A DNA stretch of 64,000 nucleotides from NCBI RefSeq assembly GCF_000332175.1, contig NZ_KB235914.1, positions 1,371,966 to 1,435,965 on the forward strand. Direction: 5' to 3'. Position numbers and translations under genes: made by a program. The stretch comes from Pseudanabaena sp. PCC 6802. GTDB lineage: Bacteria; Cyanobacteriota; Cyanobacteriia; Pseudanabaenales; Pseudanabaenaceae. Below are positions 1 through 9,841 of the stretch, one piece after another (positions within the stretch are counted from its first letter, which is position 1; each line of letters begins with the position of its first letter). The notes under the pieces were generated by a model. That model saw only the letters and a program-made list of their open reading frames with translations, ran no database searches and was not told the DNA's origin.

Positions 1-2335
1 GCTTGAGCAGGTAAGCAATCCGCTCTTGGGTTTTGGGTTGCCCCAGTAACGGCACGAATACCTCTCGCTCCAATCCCAACAGATAGTTTTCACGAACTGG
101 AGTGGGAGCGGATAAATTACCGCCCGACATCACGTAAGCGAGGCGATTTGCGAGGTAGCGATCGTATTCCGAAATCGCGCCACCCTGGTGGACGGTGTAG
201 GCTGTCAGTTCCATTTGGGCTAGAGCCGGACGACCCAACACCACGATCGCATGGCGTTCCGGTGGTGGTAGGTAGCCAGAGCGAGCTAGATTAATTACCT
301 CCTGCTTGGCAACATACAGGCGGCGATCGCCATTCATGACAATCCTGGCTTTGGGTGGGAGAAATCCCAGCGCCTGCGCTTCGGAGGCACTGCTGGAAAC
401 CTTCGCCATTGCGATCGTTTCAAATGCTGTTTTTAAGAACGGTTGAATGTGGGCGGCAGTATCCGTAGCGGCGCGTTCGGCAGCGCGTGCCACCATGCGC
501 ATCACGCCACCTGCACCAGGAATGAGACCGACACTCAATTCCACCAGACCGATGTAAGTTTCCGCTGCCGCCACCACCTGCGGACAGGCCATCACCAACT
601 CGCACCCACCGCCAAGGGCGCGTCCTTGCACTGCTGCCACAATGGGCTTGCTGGCGTAGTAGATGCTCTGAAATGTGGTTTGGAACTCCCCTAGCAATTT
701 CCCAATTACCTCAAAGTCACCTGCCGCTGCCAGTGCTCCCATCTCAGCCAGATTAGCTCCACCCGAGAAATTGGCACTGTCGTTACCAATTACCAAACCT
801 CGATAATCCTTCGTCTCCAGAACCTGCAAGGCAGCAGATAAACCTTCCATTACCTTGTAGCCCAATGTATTGCCTTTTGAGTGGAATTCGTATAGCAGAA
901 CGCCATCATCGAGATCGAGTAACGTGGCATCGGAGTTTTGCCAAAGGATGCGACCGGGATCGGCTTTTAGCGCAGCGATACTAATTTCATCCTCGGGTTG
1001 TTGCAGTGGCAGGTATTGCTTTTGTGCGGGATTATAGATCTGTGTTGTCGGGGGAGAAAATTGATAGAAGCCAGGCTCTGTTGTCTGCGCTATTATTTCT
1101 ATCCAAGCAGGCACGGGTAGGCGGTCGGCCTTCATATCCGTCAATACGAGATGGAATCCCAGCCGATCCCACATTTCAAATGAGCCAATTTCCCATCCAA
1201 AGCCCCATCGCATTGCCCGATCGATCTCCGCCGGATTGTCGGTAATTTCTGGAACGCGACAGGCGCAGTAGCTGAGCAATTCCAAAGTCGATCGCCGGAA
1301 GAAAGCACCACCTCTACCAGAATCTCGATATAAGGCTCGCAGGCGATCGCCTAAATTCTCAATACTACTAATTGCTTCTAAATTGCCTAAATCCAATGGT
1401 TGAGGCAGCTCGTAGGTCAGGGTTTCCGGCTGCAAAGCCAGAATCTGCTGTTGCTCCTTTTTATAAAATCCCTGACCTGATTTTGCGCCCAGTCTGCCGC
1501 TACTTACTAGCTTTTGGAGCAGGTCGGGAACGCGAAAGCGATCGCGCCTCTCGTCATCTTCTACAGCAGTATAGAGGTGGTTGGCTACGTACATCAACGT
1601 ATCTAGCCCCACCAGATCGGCAGTGCGGAATGTGGCAGACTTTGGTCTTCCAATTAAAGTACCAGTTAGGGTATCGATTTCAGCGATCGTGTAGTCCCGA
1701 TCGGCGATCGCGTACAAACCCTGCATGGTTGCGAACATAGCAATGCGATTGGCAATGAAATTGGGAGTATCCTTAGCAACTACAATTCCCTTACCTAAAT
1801 GGATTCTCCCAAACCACTGCAATCGTTCCAATACCTCAGGTGCGGTTTCTACCGTTGGGATTAATTCTAGCAATTTGAGATAGCGGGGAGGATTAAAGAA
1901 GTGCGTCCCCAAAAAACGCTGACGCAGATCCTCAGAACACCCTTGAATAATTTCGCGAATCGGTAAACCACTGGTGTTAGTAGAAACAATGGCATCATTG
2001 CGGATCGAACCATCGAGACGAGCCATTAACTGCTGTTTAACCTCCAATTTCTCGACCACTGCTTCAATAATCCAATCGACCTTTGCCACCCGATCGAAAT
2101 TCTCGTCAAAGTTGCCCAAGATTATGCGCCGAGCTGCCTGTTCCGTAAATAATACGGGCGGCGACTGCTTTGAAGCCTTTTTGAAAGCGGTTTCAACAAT
2201 CTCATTTTTGCGATCGCCCGGTGCCGCCAGATCCAGGAGATGTACTGTTAACCCCACATTGGCAAGGTGTGCGGCAATCTGAGTACCCATTACTCCCGCA
2301 CCCAGAACTGCTACTGTACGAAATGGCTTAAACAT
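1..2335 (-). CDS. 3-hydroxyacyl-CoA dehydrogenase/enoyl-CoA hydratase fusion (FadN-like), 3' end outside window
   Basis: Read by hand on the minus strand: 778 codons are open from ATG at 2335 to the window edge, so the C-terminus is missing. The N-terminal half is an NAD-binding 3-hydroxyacyl-CoA dehydrogenase, with the Rossmann motif VLGAGVMGTQIA near residue 10, the catalytic-His motif GTHFFNPP near 140 and DTPNFIANRI near 190. The C-terminal half is a crotonase fold with GRALGGGCEL near residue 575 and the catalytic-Glu motif GLVELSVGLIPGAGG near 605. This domain order is that of Bacillus FadN, the reverse of Escherichia FadB. It would catalyse the hydration and dehydrogenation steps of beta-oxidation. 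Its start overlaps the stop of the acyl-CoA synthetase gene by 8 bases (ATGTTTAA), so translation is probably coupled. Family is confident; the substrate is not known. Confidence 0.88.
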   Translation of the reverse strand, partial: MFKPFRTVAVLGAGVMGTQIAAHLANVGLTVHLLDLAAPGDRKNEIVETAFKKASKQSPPVLFTEQAARRIILGNFDENFDRVAKVDWIIEAVVEKLEVKQQLMARLDGSIRNDAIVSTNTSGLPIREIIQGCSEDLRQRFLGTHFFNPPRYLKLLELIPTVETAPEVLERLQWFGRIHLGKGIVVAKDTPNFIANRIAMFATMQGLYAIADRDYTIAEIDTLTGTLIGRPKSATFRTADLVGLDTLMYVANHLYTAVEDDERRDRFRVPDLLQKLVSSGRLGAKSGQGFYKKEQQQILALQPETLTYELPQPLDLGNLEAISSIENLGDRLRALYRDSGRGGAFFRRSTLELLSYCACRVPEITDNPAEIDRAMRWGFGWEIGSFEMWDRLGFHLVLTDMKADRLPVPAWIEIIAQTTEPGFYQFSPPTTQIYNPAQKQYLPLQQPEDEISIAALKADPGRILWQNSDATLLDLDDGVLLYEFHSKGNTLGYKVMEGLSAALQVLETKDYRGLVIGNDSANFSGGANLAEMGALAAAGDFEVIGKLLGEFQTTFQSIYYASKPIVAAVQGRALGGGCELVMACPQVVAAAETYIGLVELSVGLIPGAGGVMRMVARAAERAATDTAAHIQPFLKTAFETIAMAKVSSSASEAQALGFLPPKARIVMNGDRRLYVAKQEVINLARSGYLPPPERHAIVVLGRPALAQMELTAYTVHQGGAISEYDRYLANRLAYVMSGGNLSAPTPVRENYLLGLEREVFVPLLGQPKTQERIAYLLK

Positions 2336-4586
2336 GTTTGACTCCCTCCGTTGTAAGTTTTTTGTTCCTGAGCCACACCCAGGTTGCTACTAATGGATTG
2401 GCTGACTTTGATGGATTGGATGTACGAGATGAACGGGACAGATCGAGGCTGTCTTGTGTCTCAGTTGGATGTTTTGGTGCTTGTATGGTTTGATAAGTAT
2501 TCGTTGGCTCGATCGCCCTGGTTATTTTTGGTGTTTCTGTCTCGCTCTCGCCATAGAGATCGTCTATTTCATTTGCAAAAGCCAGGTTTACGCGATCGCG
2601 ATCGATTGCTAAGTTTGCCGTAAATATATCGCTTTTAGCAGCAAGGGTAGCATGGAGAAGTTTGAAGCGCTTCACGGTTGACCAGGGTGGTAATGACTGA
2701 TTTGCGGCATCCACCAGGGTTTGATATAGAGCGACGATCTCAGGATGTTGAAGCAGTTGCTCGATGGATACCTCCAACCCAGATGGATCCGATCTGGATA
2801 CCTCCAATCCCATTTTCCAGGCGCGATCGCGTAAATTTTTGAGATTGGGGAAAATTAACATCGCGCAAAACTTGCGTTGGGAACCGACCGCGATCGCCTG
2901 CTCTACCAGATCGGATTGTTTTAACTGCGCCTCCAATGGTACCGGCGTAACGTATTTACCCGTTGACAGTTTAAACAGGTGCTTTTTGCAGCCCGTAATT
3001 CGCAGCAGCCCCTCGGCGGTGAACTCGCCCAGATCGCCAGTGTGCAGCCAGCCGTCGCGATCGAGAATTTGCCGCGTGGCAGTGGGATTTTTGTAAAAAC
3101 CCTGTGTAATGTAAGGGGCTTTTGCTAAGATTTCGCCATCGGGTGCGATCGCCATCTCCACGCCTGCAAGTGGAACTCCCACAGTGCCTGCCTGATTGAA
3201 TTCGCAACGATTGACGCAAATCACCGAACCGCTCTCGGTTAAGCCATATCCCTGCAAAATTCTAATTCCCGCCGCTGCAAATTGGTTGACAGTCTCGGCT
3301 TTGAGCGCCGCACCACCACAGAGCAAGAACTTCAGCCTGCCGCCAAAAATAGCTCGCCAGTGCGGAAATAGAAGTTTATCGGCAATTCCCAGTTGCAGAG
3401 CGTACAGACCTTGCGGCTTTTGCCCCAACTGGTATCGCTTGGCAAGGCGCAGCGACCAGTTAAAGGCAGTCTTGACCAAGTCCGCCCATAGGTTTCGATT
3501 ATGCCCGCGCTCTTTGCCCGTACCATGTTCGACCAGCTTGCTGTAAGCTTTCTCTAACAGCAGCGGCACAGTTGCCAGAATAGTGGGTCTAACTTCCTTT
3601 AGATGTTTGGCGACGCGGTTAGCAGTAGTGAAATAGATACTATGTCCGTAGTTAATATGGCCGTAGAGTAAAGATCTGGCAAAGACATGGTTGAGGGGCA
3701 GGAAAGAGAGCGCGATCTCGCGATCGCCAGATCCCAAATTCTCCATCCCCGTAAATGCAGCTAGAGCGTTGGCAGAGAGATTTTCATGGGTCAGCATTAC
3801 ACCGTGCAACTGCCCAGTAGCACTGGGAATGTAAATAATTGTAGCGAGCATCTGAGCGTGCAACGCTAAACGCATTTCCTCTTGCTTGTTTACTTGCGAT
3901 CGCAGAGATTCTCCTCTAATCTGGATCTCCTCCATTGAAAGAGCCTGTACGCATTGAGGTAACTGGGGACAAACCCGATCTACTCGACCTTGACACAGCA
4001 GCATGGGAATGCAGAGACAAGCGGTAGCAGGAATATCTACCTGGCTATTCGATCCCGATCCATCATCATTTGGGGTTTGACAGGCAAGCAGTTGCGATCG
4101 CGTTTGTTGCCAGTCCGATGCGACCTCAGCTACGATAATATGCTTGAGGTTGGGAGTATCCCATAGATACGGTACTACCTGATAGAGCAGATCGAGATTG
4201 GAGACAATCAGTGCTTCTGCTTCGGAATGCTGCAAAATAAATGTTATATTTTCTAGCGTCTGAGTTAAGTCGATGGGGACATCTATTAAACCTGCTAGCA
4301 GGCAAGCCATGTCAGCGATGCAGAAGTTCGCATTACTATGCATCATTAAAGCAATGCGATCGCCTTGTTTTAATCCCAGATCGTGCAATCCTAAGGCAAG
4401 CTCTTCTACCTTAGCGCGAAAATCCTGATTGGATAGAGATTGCCAGGTTCCCCCCGTCCACTGGTTAAATGCCATGTCATTAGGATGGCGATCGCATGCC
4501 TCATCTAGCAGTGAGGGTAGCGTTCTTCCTAAGATTATCTCCCCTGAATTGGGAGGCGATCTGTAAATCTTATTGAGATTTAACAT
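2328..4586 (-). CDS. AMP-dependent long-chain acyl-CoA (or acyl-ACP) synthetase
   Basis: 752-residue member of the ANL adenylate-forming superfamily, expected to activate fatty acids with ATP and then transfer them to CoA or ACP. The late motifs are clear: GGAALKAETVNQF and QGYGLTESG (A5 region) near 440-460, GWLHTGDLGEF (A7) near 535, and GCKKHLFKLSTGKYVTP (A8) near 550. The phosphate-binding loop near residue 255 is unusual: it reads YIPSATGQLHGVMLTHEN, where the family norm is Y-T-S-G-T-T-G-x-P-K-G-V. About 70 residues of poorly conserved sequence sit between residues 160 and 235, and a polar low-complexity tail follows residue 685. It is longer than the usual 640-700 residues. It is cotranscribed with the HAD/ECH fusion downstream. 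An Aas-type fatty-acid recycling role is the main alternative. Confidence 0.85.
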   Translation of the reverse strand: MLNLNKIYRSPPNSGEIILGRTLPSLLDEACDRHPNDMAFNQWTGGTWQSLSNQDFRAKVEELALGLHDLGLKQGDRIALMMHSNANFCIADMACLLAGLIDVPIDLTQTLENITFILQHSEAEALIVSNLDLLYQVVPYLWDTPNLKHIIVAEVASDWQQTRSQLLACQTPNDDGSGSNSQVDIPATACLCIPMLLCQGRVDRVCPQLPQCVQALSMEEIQIRGESLRSQVNKQEEMRLALHAQMLATIIYIPSATGQLHGVMLTHENLSANALAAFTGMENLGSGDREIALSFLPLNHVFARSLLYGHINYGHSIYFTTANRVAKHLKEVRPTILATVPLLLEKAYSKLVEHGTGKERGHNRNLWADLVKTAFNWSLRLAKRYQLGQKPQGLYALQLGIADKLLFPHWRAIFGGRLKFLLCGGAALKAETVNQFAAAGIRILQGYGLTESGSVICVNRCEFNQAGTVGVPLAGVEMAIAPDGEILAKAPYITQGFYKNPTATRQILDRDGWLHTGDLGEFTAEGLLRITGCKKHLFKLSTGKYVTPVPLEAQLKQSDLVEQAIAVGSQRKFCAMLIFPNLKNLRDRAWKMGLEVSRSDPSGLEVSIEQLLQHPEIVALYQTLVDAANQSLPPWSTVKRFKLLHATLAAKSDIFTANLAIDRDRVNLAFANEIDDLYGESETETPKITRAIEPTNTYQTIQAPKHPTETQDSLDLSRSSRTSNPSKSANPLVATWVWLRNKKLTTEGVKHV

Positions 4587-5292
4587 GTTTCATCGCAGCT
4601 TAAAGCTCTCCCTATGGTTTATGGTATGGCAGTTCTTAGATTGGAGCGATCGGGGGTAAGGGGTAGAACCCCTTCACCTCGCAAATAAATCTCTTTCTTA
4701 GTTGAAAGACGCTATAGCGCTCCAACTCTAATGAGTTGCAGATATCCTTCACCCCCCTTATTTCATCTCTTTGCTGGGATATGGAAAACCATAGCTGGAG
4801 CTATCGGTTTGGGCCGACGTTCCACGCACGCCCCCGCGATCCTTATGTGTAGGAGTAGAGGATTATATAAAAATGTCTCAGAACATCCCTAAACTAACGA
4901 AGCCCATTAGCTGACCTCATCAAAATGGGGGTAACCGTAAATATAAATCGAACCTTATCTCGGATAAAGGGAAGTTTATCGTACCCAACTTAAGTTGATA
5001 GTTACTTTTAGTAGAAACTTAGACTTGTAGCTACCCGTAGCTATTCGCTATCAACCCCTCCACACCTTTAACCTTTCTCGCTCTTAACTCTTAACCTTCT
5101 CATCCCAAACCCTGTTTATTTACCCCCTTTTACTCTAAGTCCGCCTTCGCGGACTTTGCTCGTGTAGCCGCGACCTTCAGTCGCCAGGCAACGTAGGGAT
5201 AATTGATGCGAATTTGGTATCAGTTATCTTAGGTATACGGCTAATATAACATATTCATATCGAAGTGTGTTTTACAGCACATTTTGCGATCG
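4587..5292. other. Intergenic region without recognisable gene
   Basis: About 700 bases between the acyl-CoA synthetase start and the hydrolase stop. It holds a decayed copy of the MITE-like family A (4625-4716) and a short perfect hairpin at 5137-5156 (AAGTCCGC, loop CTTC, GCGGACTT). The hairpin follows a pyrimidine-rich tract ending CCCCCTTTTA that is also found before the hairpin at 52185-52210. No open frame with convincing composition was found on either strand. The promoter of the minus-strand lipid operon should lie at the low end, near 4590-4700. Confidence 0.6.
4625..4716. repeat. Degenerate MITE-like element, family A
   Basis: Starts TATGGCAGTTCTTAGAT and ends GTTGAAAGACGCTATA, a worn version of the TATAGCGGTTTTCA...TGAAAACCGCTATA termini at 12874-12986 and 52211-52323. 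It keeps the second hairpin (AAGGGGTAGAACCCCTT) but has lost the GGGGGC/GCCCCC hairpin. Confidence 0.5.
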
Positions 5293-6189
5293 CTAAATCT
5301 TCGTACAGACTTCCATCATGGTTGAAGCTGTCAGGCCGCATGAGTTAGGACTGCTGTCTAAATGTTGCCGCAGCCAATGCTCTAGATCGGCCAGCACTTT
5401 CTGATAATTCAGATCGTGATGGATGTCATGATATCCCCCTTCATATTCATACTTTACCTTATCGGCACAGACTACTTGCTTGAAGAAGACGCGACTTGCT
5501 TGCAGTGGCGATATGCGATCTTCGCTACCGTGCATTAGCAAGAGCGGTACTTGCAGGCAGCAAGCATGGGTTTGCAACCATTCCGCCATCGTCAAAAATT
5601 CCGTCGCCAGACGCGCGCTACCCCTGGTATGTCGCAGCCGATCGCTGTCCGCCGCCGCTACGACCTCCGGATCGCGGGAAATGGCCGTGCGATCGATGCC
5701 AGTATTCAGCGTGAAATGCGGCCATACCTGCGAGAGCAACTGCCCAATTGCCAGTTTGAGCGGCGGTACGCCCACCTTTCCCAATGGCAAAGCGGTCGCA
5801 ACTACCCCCTGCAAGCCCTCAGGGTGGTGCAGGGCATAATCTAACGCGATCGCAGATCCTAAACTATGGCCTAGTAAAAAATGCGGCAGTAGAGGCTCCC
5901 GTTGCGTAACTAATTGCCAGAATATACCTAAGTCCGTACGAAACTCGCTCCACGCATTAATATGCCCCCGCTGTCCCTGCGATCTGCCATGCCCCCGCAA
6001 ATCAAACCCGTACACCGCGTAACCAAGCGGTACGAGGTAATCGATCGCCGTCTCAAACGTACCGCTATGACTGCCCAAACCATGCACCAGTATCAGAGTT
6101 GCGAGCGGCTTTGCCTGGGGATACCAGGACTGATAGTAAAGCTCTGCTCCGCGATCGCCCGTAAAACTCCCTTCCCAATGTTGAATCAT
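5293..6189 (-). CDS. Alpha/beta hydrolase, monoacylglycerol lipase / lysophospholipase type
   Basis: 298-residue serine hydrolase of the Hydrolase_4 (lysophospholipase/MGL) group. The oxyanion motif LILVHGLGSHSG lies near residue 33, the nucleophile elbow GHSLGSA near 108, the acid in LLMHGSEDRISP near 218, and the base in GGYHDIHHD near 250, so the triad is complete. FDLRGHGRSQGQRGH near residue 62 is typical of MGL-type enzymes. No signal peptide is seen, so it should be cytoplasmic. It probably releases fatty acid from monoglycerides or lysolipids. That fits the acyl-CoA synthetase and beta-oxidation-like genes on the same strand downstream, although a 700-base gap means separate transcription is likely. 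The start ATG is the first in frame. Confidence 0.82.
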   Translation of the reverse strand: MIQHWEGSFTGDRGAELYYQSWYPQAKPLATLILVHGLGSHSGTFETAIDYLVPLGYAVYGFDLRGHGRSQGQRGHINAWSEFRTDLGIFWQLVTQREPLLPHFLLGHSLGSAIALDYALHHPEGLQGVVATALPLGKVGVPPLKLAIGQLLSQVWPHFTLNTGIDRTAISRDPEVVAAADSDRLRHTRGSARLATEFLTMAEWLQTHACCLQVPLLLMHGSEDRISPLQASRVFFKQVVCADKVKYEYEGGYHDIHHDLNYQKVLADLEHWLRQHLDSSPNSCGLTASTMMEVCTKI

Positions 6190-6281
6190 AGGAACCTGCC
6201 TCTGTTTAGTTTTCAGCCTGAAACAAGCGGCGATTAAGAGTTGGGATACAGAGCGGTAATTAATATAATGATAGCAAATCC

Positions 6282-7127
6282 CTAATTAGCTGCTTTCCGT
6301 ACCATTTCAATATCCAGTTCCAATGCTTCGGCAATTTGCTCCACAGTCAAACCTAACTTTATCATTCGAGTTACCGCTTCTAGCTTGCCTTCTAGCTTGC
6401 CTTTCTCGCGTTCTTCGGCTGCAACTTCTTTTACAGCCTCTTTCACAGCTTCTTGCTTAATTTCTTGATATAGTCGTGTTTTTTTGACATCATCTAATGT
6501 AAACATAGCCTGTATCTCCTGAAGACTTTTATCGCCTAGTTTGTAAACAATGACTGCCTGGATTAATTTTAATATCTTCTCCTGAAAATTTGAACTGCCC
6601 GAATCCTCCTGCATCTGTTGCATGAGCTGCTTTGATTGCTCAACTGCTGCCTCGCGATCGGCCACAACCAACTCCGCCATTTTGACACCCAAGGATTGCC
6701 CTGGATCTATGGGCAACTCATCTAAATATACCTGTTGGACTTGCCCCGCCATGAGCAGAGCGCGATACTGCATCGGCACCCCAAGATCGATATTGCGGCT
6801 GGGATACACTACAACTGCTCGCCAATCGTGAGCGGGCTTGTATTGCTTCAGGTAAATAAAAATCTCGCCAAACAAGCGCCAGTAGAAGCCATCATCCTTT
6901 TGGAATTGCACCTCGACAAAATAAATTGGGTGACTTCGTATCGAATGCGTTCCGCCGCTCAATCCCTCTAACGGTATGAATACACCATCAATCCGAAACG
7001 ATAACTCTTTGACTTCGACGGACTTAAATTCATAGTCTCTGGCTGCATCAGCAGATTCACCAATCAGTTCAAATAAGGGGCCAGGTAGTGTCTGCAATAT
7101 TTGATAGAAGATGGTATCCGTTCTCAT
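6282..7127 (-). CDS. DUF2887 family protein (Rpn/PD-(D/E)XK nuclease-like)
   Basis: 281 residues of the DUF2887 family, which is related to the Rpn recombination-promoting nucleases (PD-(D/E)XK fold) and common in cyanobacteria. The candidate active site is FRIDGVF (Asp near residue 47) and IYFVEVQFQ (Glu-x-Gln near 74). The core continues with DGFYWRLFGEIFIYLKQY. The C-terminus is a charged helical stretch (EKGKLEGKLEAV, two copies of the four-residue repeat) followed by the small helix-turn-helix-like segment LTVEQIAEALELDIEMV. It lies 11 bases downstream of the TPR-CHAT gene and is probably cotranscribed with it. A truncated paralogue lies on the other side of that gene. Function in the host is unproven; nuclease activity is inferred from family only. 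Confidence 0.8.
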   Translation of the reverse strand: MRTDTIFYQILQTLPGPLFELIGESADAARDYEFKSVEVKELSFRIDGVFIPLEGLSGGTHSIRSHPIYFVEVQFQKDDGFYWRLFGEIFIYLKQYKPAHDWRAVVVYPSRNIDLGVPMQYRALLMAGQVQQVYLDELPIDPGQSLGVKMAELVVADREAAVEQSKQLMQQMQEDSGSSNFQEKILKLIQAVIVYKLGDKSLQEIQAMFTLDDVKKTRLYQEIKQEAVKEAVKEVAAEEREKGKLEGKLEAVTRMIKLGLTVEQIAEALELDIEMVRKAAN

Positions 7128-7138
7128 TTCTGTTTATA

Positions 7139-9841
7139 TTACCTGCCATTCCCAATCAGCATAAATGCCGACCAATAGTAGGGCTGGCTGGTATCTGGCT
7201 GCCCGGCGGCAGGCTTGCCGTTAATTAGTTGTAGTTGGGCTTGGTACAGAGCTTCGACTGTAGGCATACCTTGCTTAAGCGCTGGATAGAATTTATCCAT
7301 CAGGACTTGGGTGCCACCATCGTCAATTTCCCAGAGGGTGGCGATCGCTGATTTCGAGCCTGCTACTTGAAACTGGTAACCCAAGCCTAAAATCTCCACA
7401 CCGCTACCCAGACCGCCCAGTCCGGTTTGACAAGCACTCAAGACTACTAAGTCTACGTGCTTCAGTTGCCATTCTTTCACTTCGCGCAGAGTTACCTTAT
7501 CGCCATTGCCGAACAGGATAAACGAAGCATCGGGCGTACCATCGACAAATTGGGCATGGGTCGCTAGATGGAGAATATTATGCGTTTTCTGGTTATTTAT
7601 CTTTGATTCCAGTGCCTTACGGTTGAAGTCAGCTTCGATTAGCGTGATGGTGTTGGGTAGGTTTACGGCAATGTTCTGGACTTCGGGTATTGTGGCAGGT
7701 AAGCCATTAAAGTTAAAGCGCGTTTCCTTCTCTTTCCCACCAAACGCACCAGCCACTACACTCATTTGAGGTTGCGGCTTGGCATCAAAGTCTGTGAGAT
7801 TGTAGGAAACGATGTTATGGATGCGGTATTGCTGCACTAACCATTGCTTACCATCGTATAGAGCCGCGAGAGGAATGTAGCGTAACTTGCCGTCAGGCGC
7901 GTAGGTAATGGTTTGAGGCTTGATGCGATCGAGATCGGCTTTAATCGGTTCGATTATCCATTTGTAGAGCTTTTGGGCAGATGCTTTCACATCATCAGTA
8001 TCTTCAACAGATACTGGTCGGCGAGACAACTCGGTTTTAAAGGTTACAATCGCTGCTTCTAACTCTTCCTTCTTAACCGCAACGGAACGATGAACGGGTG
8101 GCGAACCTGGTGAGAATAGAACTAACTCCAGGCGATCGCCCAGAATCACAGGATAGAGCAATACCGAATTTTTGGGAATGTTCTTTAAGCTCTCTGGCAC
8201 GGGATTGAGTTCTGCTTGCGGAATCTGGCTCAGTTGCCTCACGAGAGTATTTACGGCAGGATTCTTGCTGAATTCTAAATCGGTAAATGTCTTGTGGGAG
8301 CTGAAAAAATGTTGTTCAGGTGGCAGCAACTTGACTCCCTGTGCGGTTTTCTCACTACCTTTCACATTTTTTAAATAATCCTCCAACTCCTGCACTTTGA
8401 GCAAATCCAATACCTGTAATGCTTCCATCACGCGATTTTGCTGTATGAGTAAATCCGCTAGTTTCCGATAACCCTTTGCTATGACATCGGTATATGTAGC
8501 TCGATCCTGTTTTCCTAAATTCTTTAAGTCTTGACGAATTGTCTCTGTGACATTGATAGATTGCTTCAAGTAGGCGATAGCTAATTCTGACTGCTTTTGT
8601 TTATCTAGGATGTTCCCAATATTACCAAGTACTATACTTTCTTCATCACGTTTGCCAAATTGTCTTGAAGCCATCAGTGCTTGCTGATAGAAATCTAACG
8701 CTTTAGCGTATTGGTTCAGATCTTCGTATACAGACCCAATATTGTTGAGTGTTGCGTCTGCAGGTCGATCTCCAACTTCTTTGCTGATTGCCAAGGATTT
8801 TTGTAAGAATTCCAGTGCCTTGGACGGTTGCTCAAGACTCTTGTAAGCAGTTCCAATATTGTTGAGAATTGTGTATTCGGTAGAGCGATCGCCGACCTGT
8901 TCGATCTTTACCCGTGCTAGCTGATAGAACTTTAGTGCTTCTGAGTGCCGCTTCTGATTACTGTAAACTTGCCCAATATTGTTGAGTACCTTGCCCACTC
9001 CAGCAAGATCGCTAATCTTTTCGTCAATTGCTAGACTTTGTTGGTAGAGATCTAATGCCTTAGAATATTGCCCTAGGATATTATAAAGTCCACCAAGATT
9101 GTTGATTACCGTGCTTTCGTCAGAGGGATAGTCTTTAGCGATCGCCAGAGCTTGCTGATAGGACTTCAGTGCTCTTGAATATTCTCCCTGACTCTTATAA
9201 ACTTCTCCAATATGGTTGAGAATATTTCCTTCAGCACGGCGATTGCTGGTTTCCCTAGCTATCACCAACGCTTGTTGAGAGAACTCCAACGCTTTTGGAT
9301 ATTCTCTCCGACCTAAATAAACTGTACTAATATTACTGAGCGTGATTCCCTCACTATATCTATCTCGCAATGCTTGACGGATTTTTAATGCCCGATGCAA
9401 GAATTCTATAGCTTCAGAGCGCTGACCGAGACTGTTATAAACTTCACCAATATTGTTCAGGGAAATACCTTCCCCGGCACGATCTCCCAATGCCTGAAAA
9501 ATTTGCAGTGCCTTTTGATAGGACTCAATCGCCTCCTTGTACTGGGCAAGATTTCTGTGAATTATTCCAATATTGACGAGTGCCATGCCTTCAAAAGAAG
9601 GATTTTTAATTTGTCTGGCAATATCTAAGAGTTTTCGGAATGTCTCAAGTGCTTTTCTAGGCTGACCTCTATCCCTGAGTTGAGTCCCCTTTTCAAATAG
9701 CTGTAATGCCTCGTTTAACCTATCATTATTAGTTTGAGCTGATAGTGGGAATAGGAAGTGGGGAACAGATGTTGGAGCAGAAAATAGAGAAAATAGGAGA
9801 GTTGCAGTTACAAAAACGCAGTGTGGTAGGCGAAATGACAC
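7139..9841 (-). CDS. TPR-CHAT protein (caspase-like protease domain)
   Basis: About 900 residues. An N-terminal hydrophobic stretch (signal peptide or membrane anchor, roughly residues 5-35) is followed by about ten TPR units of around 40 residues with the recurring motif LNNIGxVYxxLxxYxxAL. A C-terminal CHAT domain follows. The catalytic pair is visible: His in NILHLATHAQF near residue 760 and Cys in LVVLSACQTGLGG near 800. CHAT domains are caspase-like cysteine proteases, and TPRs bind protein partners. The longest frame opens at GTG 9871, but GTG 9841 has GGAGG nine bases upstream and places the signal-like segment at the N-terminus, so I prefer 9841. It is flanked on both sides by DUF2887 genes in the same direction. 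Target and trigger are unknown. Confidence 0.87.
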   Translation of the reverse strand: MSFRLPHCVFVTATLLFSLFSAPTSVPHFLFPLSAQTNNDRLNEALQLFEKGTQLRDRGQPRKALETFRKLLDIARQIKNPSFEGMALVNIGIIHRNLAQYKEAIESYQKALQIFQALGDRAGEGISLNNIGEVYNSLGQRSEAIEFLHRALKIRQALRDRYSEGITLSNISTVYLGRREYPKALEFSQQALVIARETSNRRAEGNILNHIGEVYKSQGEYSRALKSYQQALAIAKDYPSDESTVINNLGGLYNILGQYSKALDLYQQSLAIDEKISDLAGVGKVLNNIGQVYSNQKRHSEALKFYQLARVKIEQVGDRSTEYTILNNIGTAYKSLEQPSKALEFLQKSLAISKEVGDRPADATLNNIGSVYEDLNQYAKALDFYQQALMASRQFGKRDEESIVLGNIGNILDKQKQSELAIAYLKQSINVTETIRQDLKNLGKQDRATYTDVIAKGYRKLADLLIQQNRVMEALQVLDLLKVQELEDYLKNVKGSEKTAQGVKLLPPEQHFFSSHKTFTDLEFSKNPAVNTLVRQLSQIPQAELNPVPESLKNIPKNSVLLYPVILGDRLELVLFSPGSPPVHRSVAVKKEELEAAIVTFKTELSRRPVSVEDTDDVKASAQKLYKWIIEPIKADLDRIKPQTITYAPDGKLRYIPLAALYDGKQWLVQQYRIHNIVSYNLTDFDAKPQPQMSVVAGAFGGKEKETRFNFNGLPATIPEVQNIAVNLPNTITLIEADFNRKALESKINNQKTHNILHLATHAQFVDGTPDASFILFGNGDKVTLREVKEWQLKHVDLVVLSACQTGLGGLGSGVEILGLGYQFQVAGSKSAIATLWEIDDGGTQVLMDKFYPALKQGMPTVEALYQAQLQLINGKPAAGQPDTSQPYYWSAFMLIGNGR

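Noticed and set aside
1006-2282. Plus-strand open frames at the start of the window
   Set aside because: They are antisense to a continuous dehydrogenase/hydratase frame with catalytic motifs.
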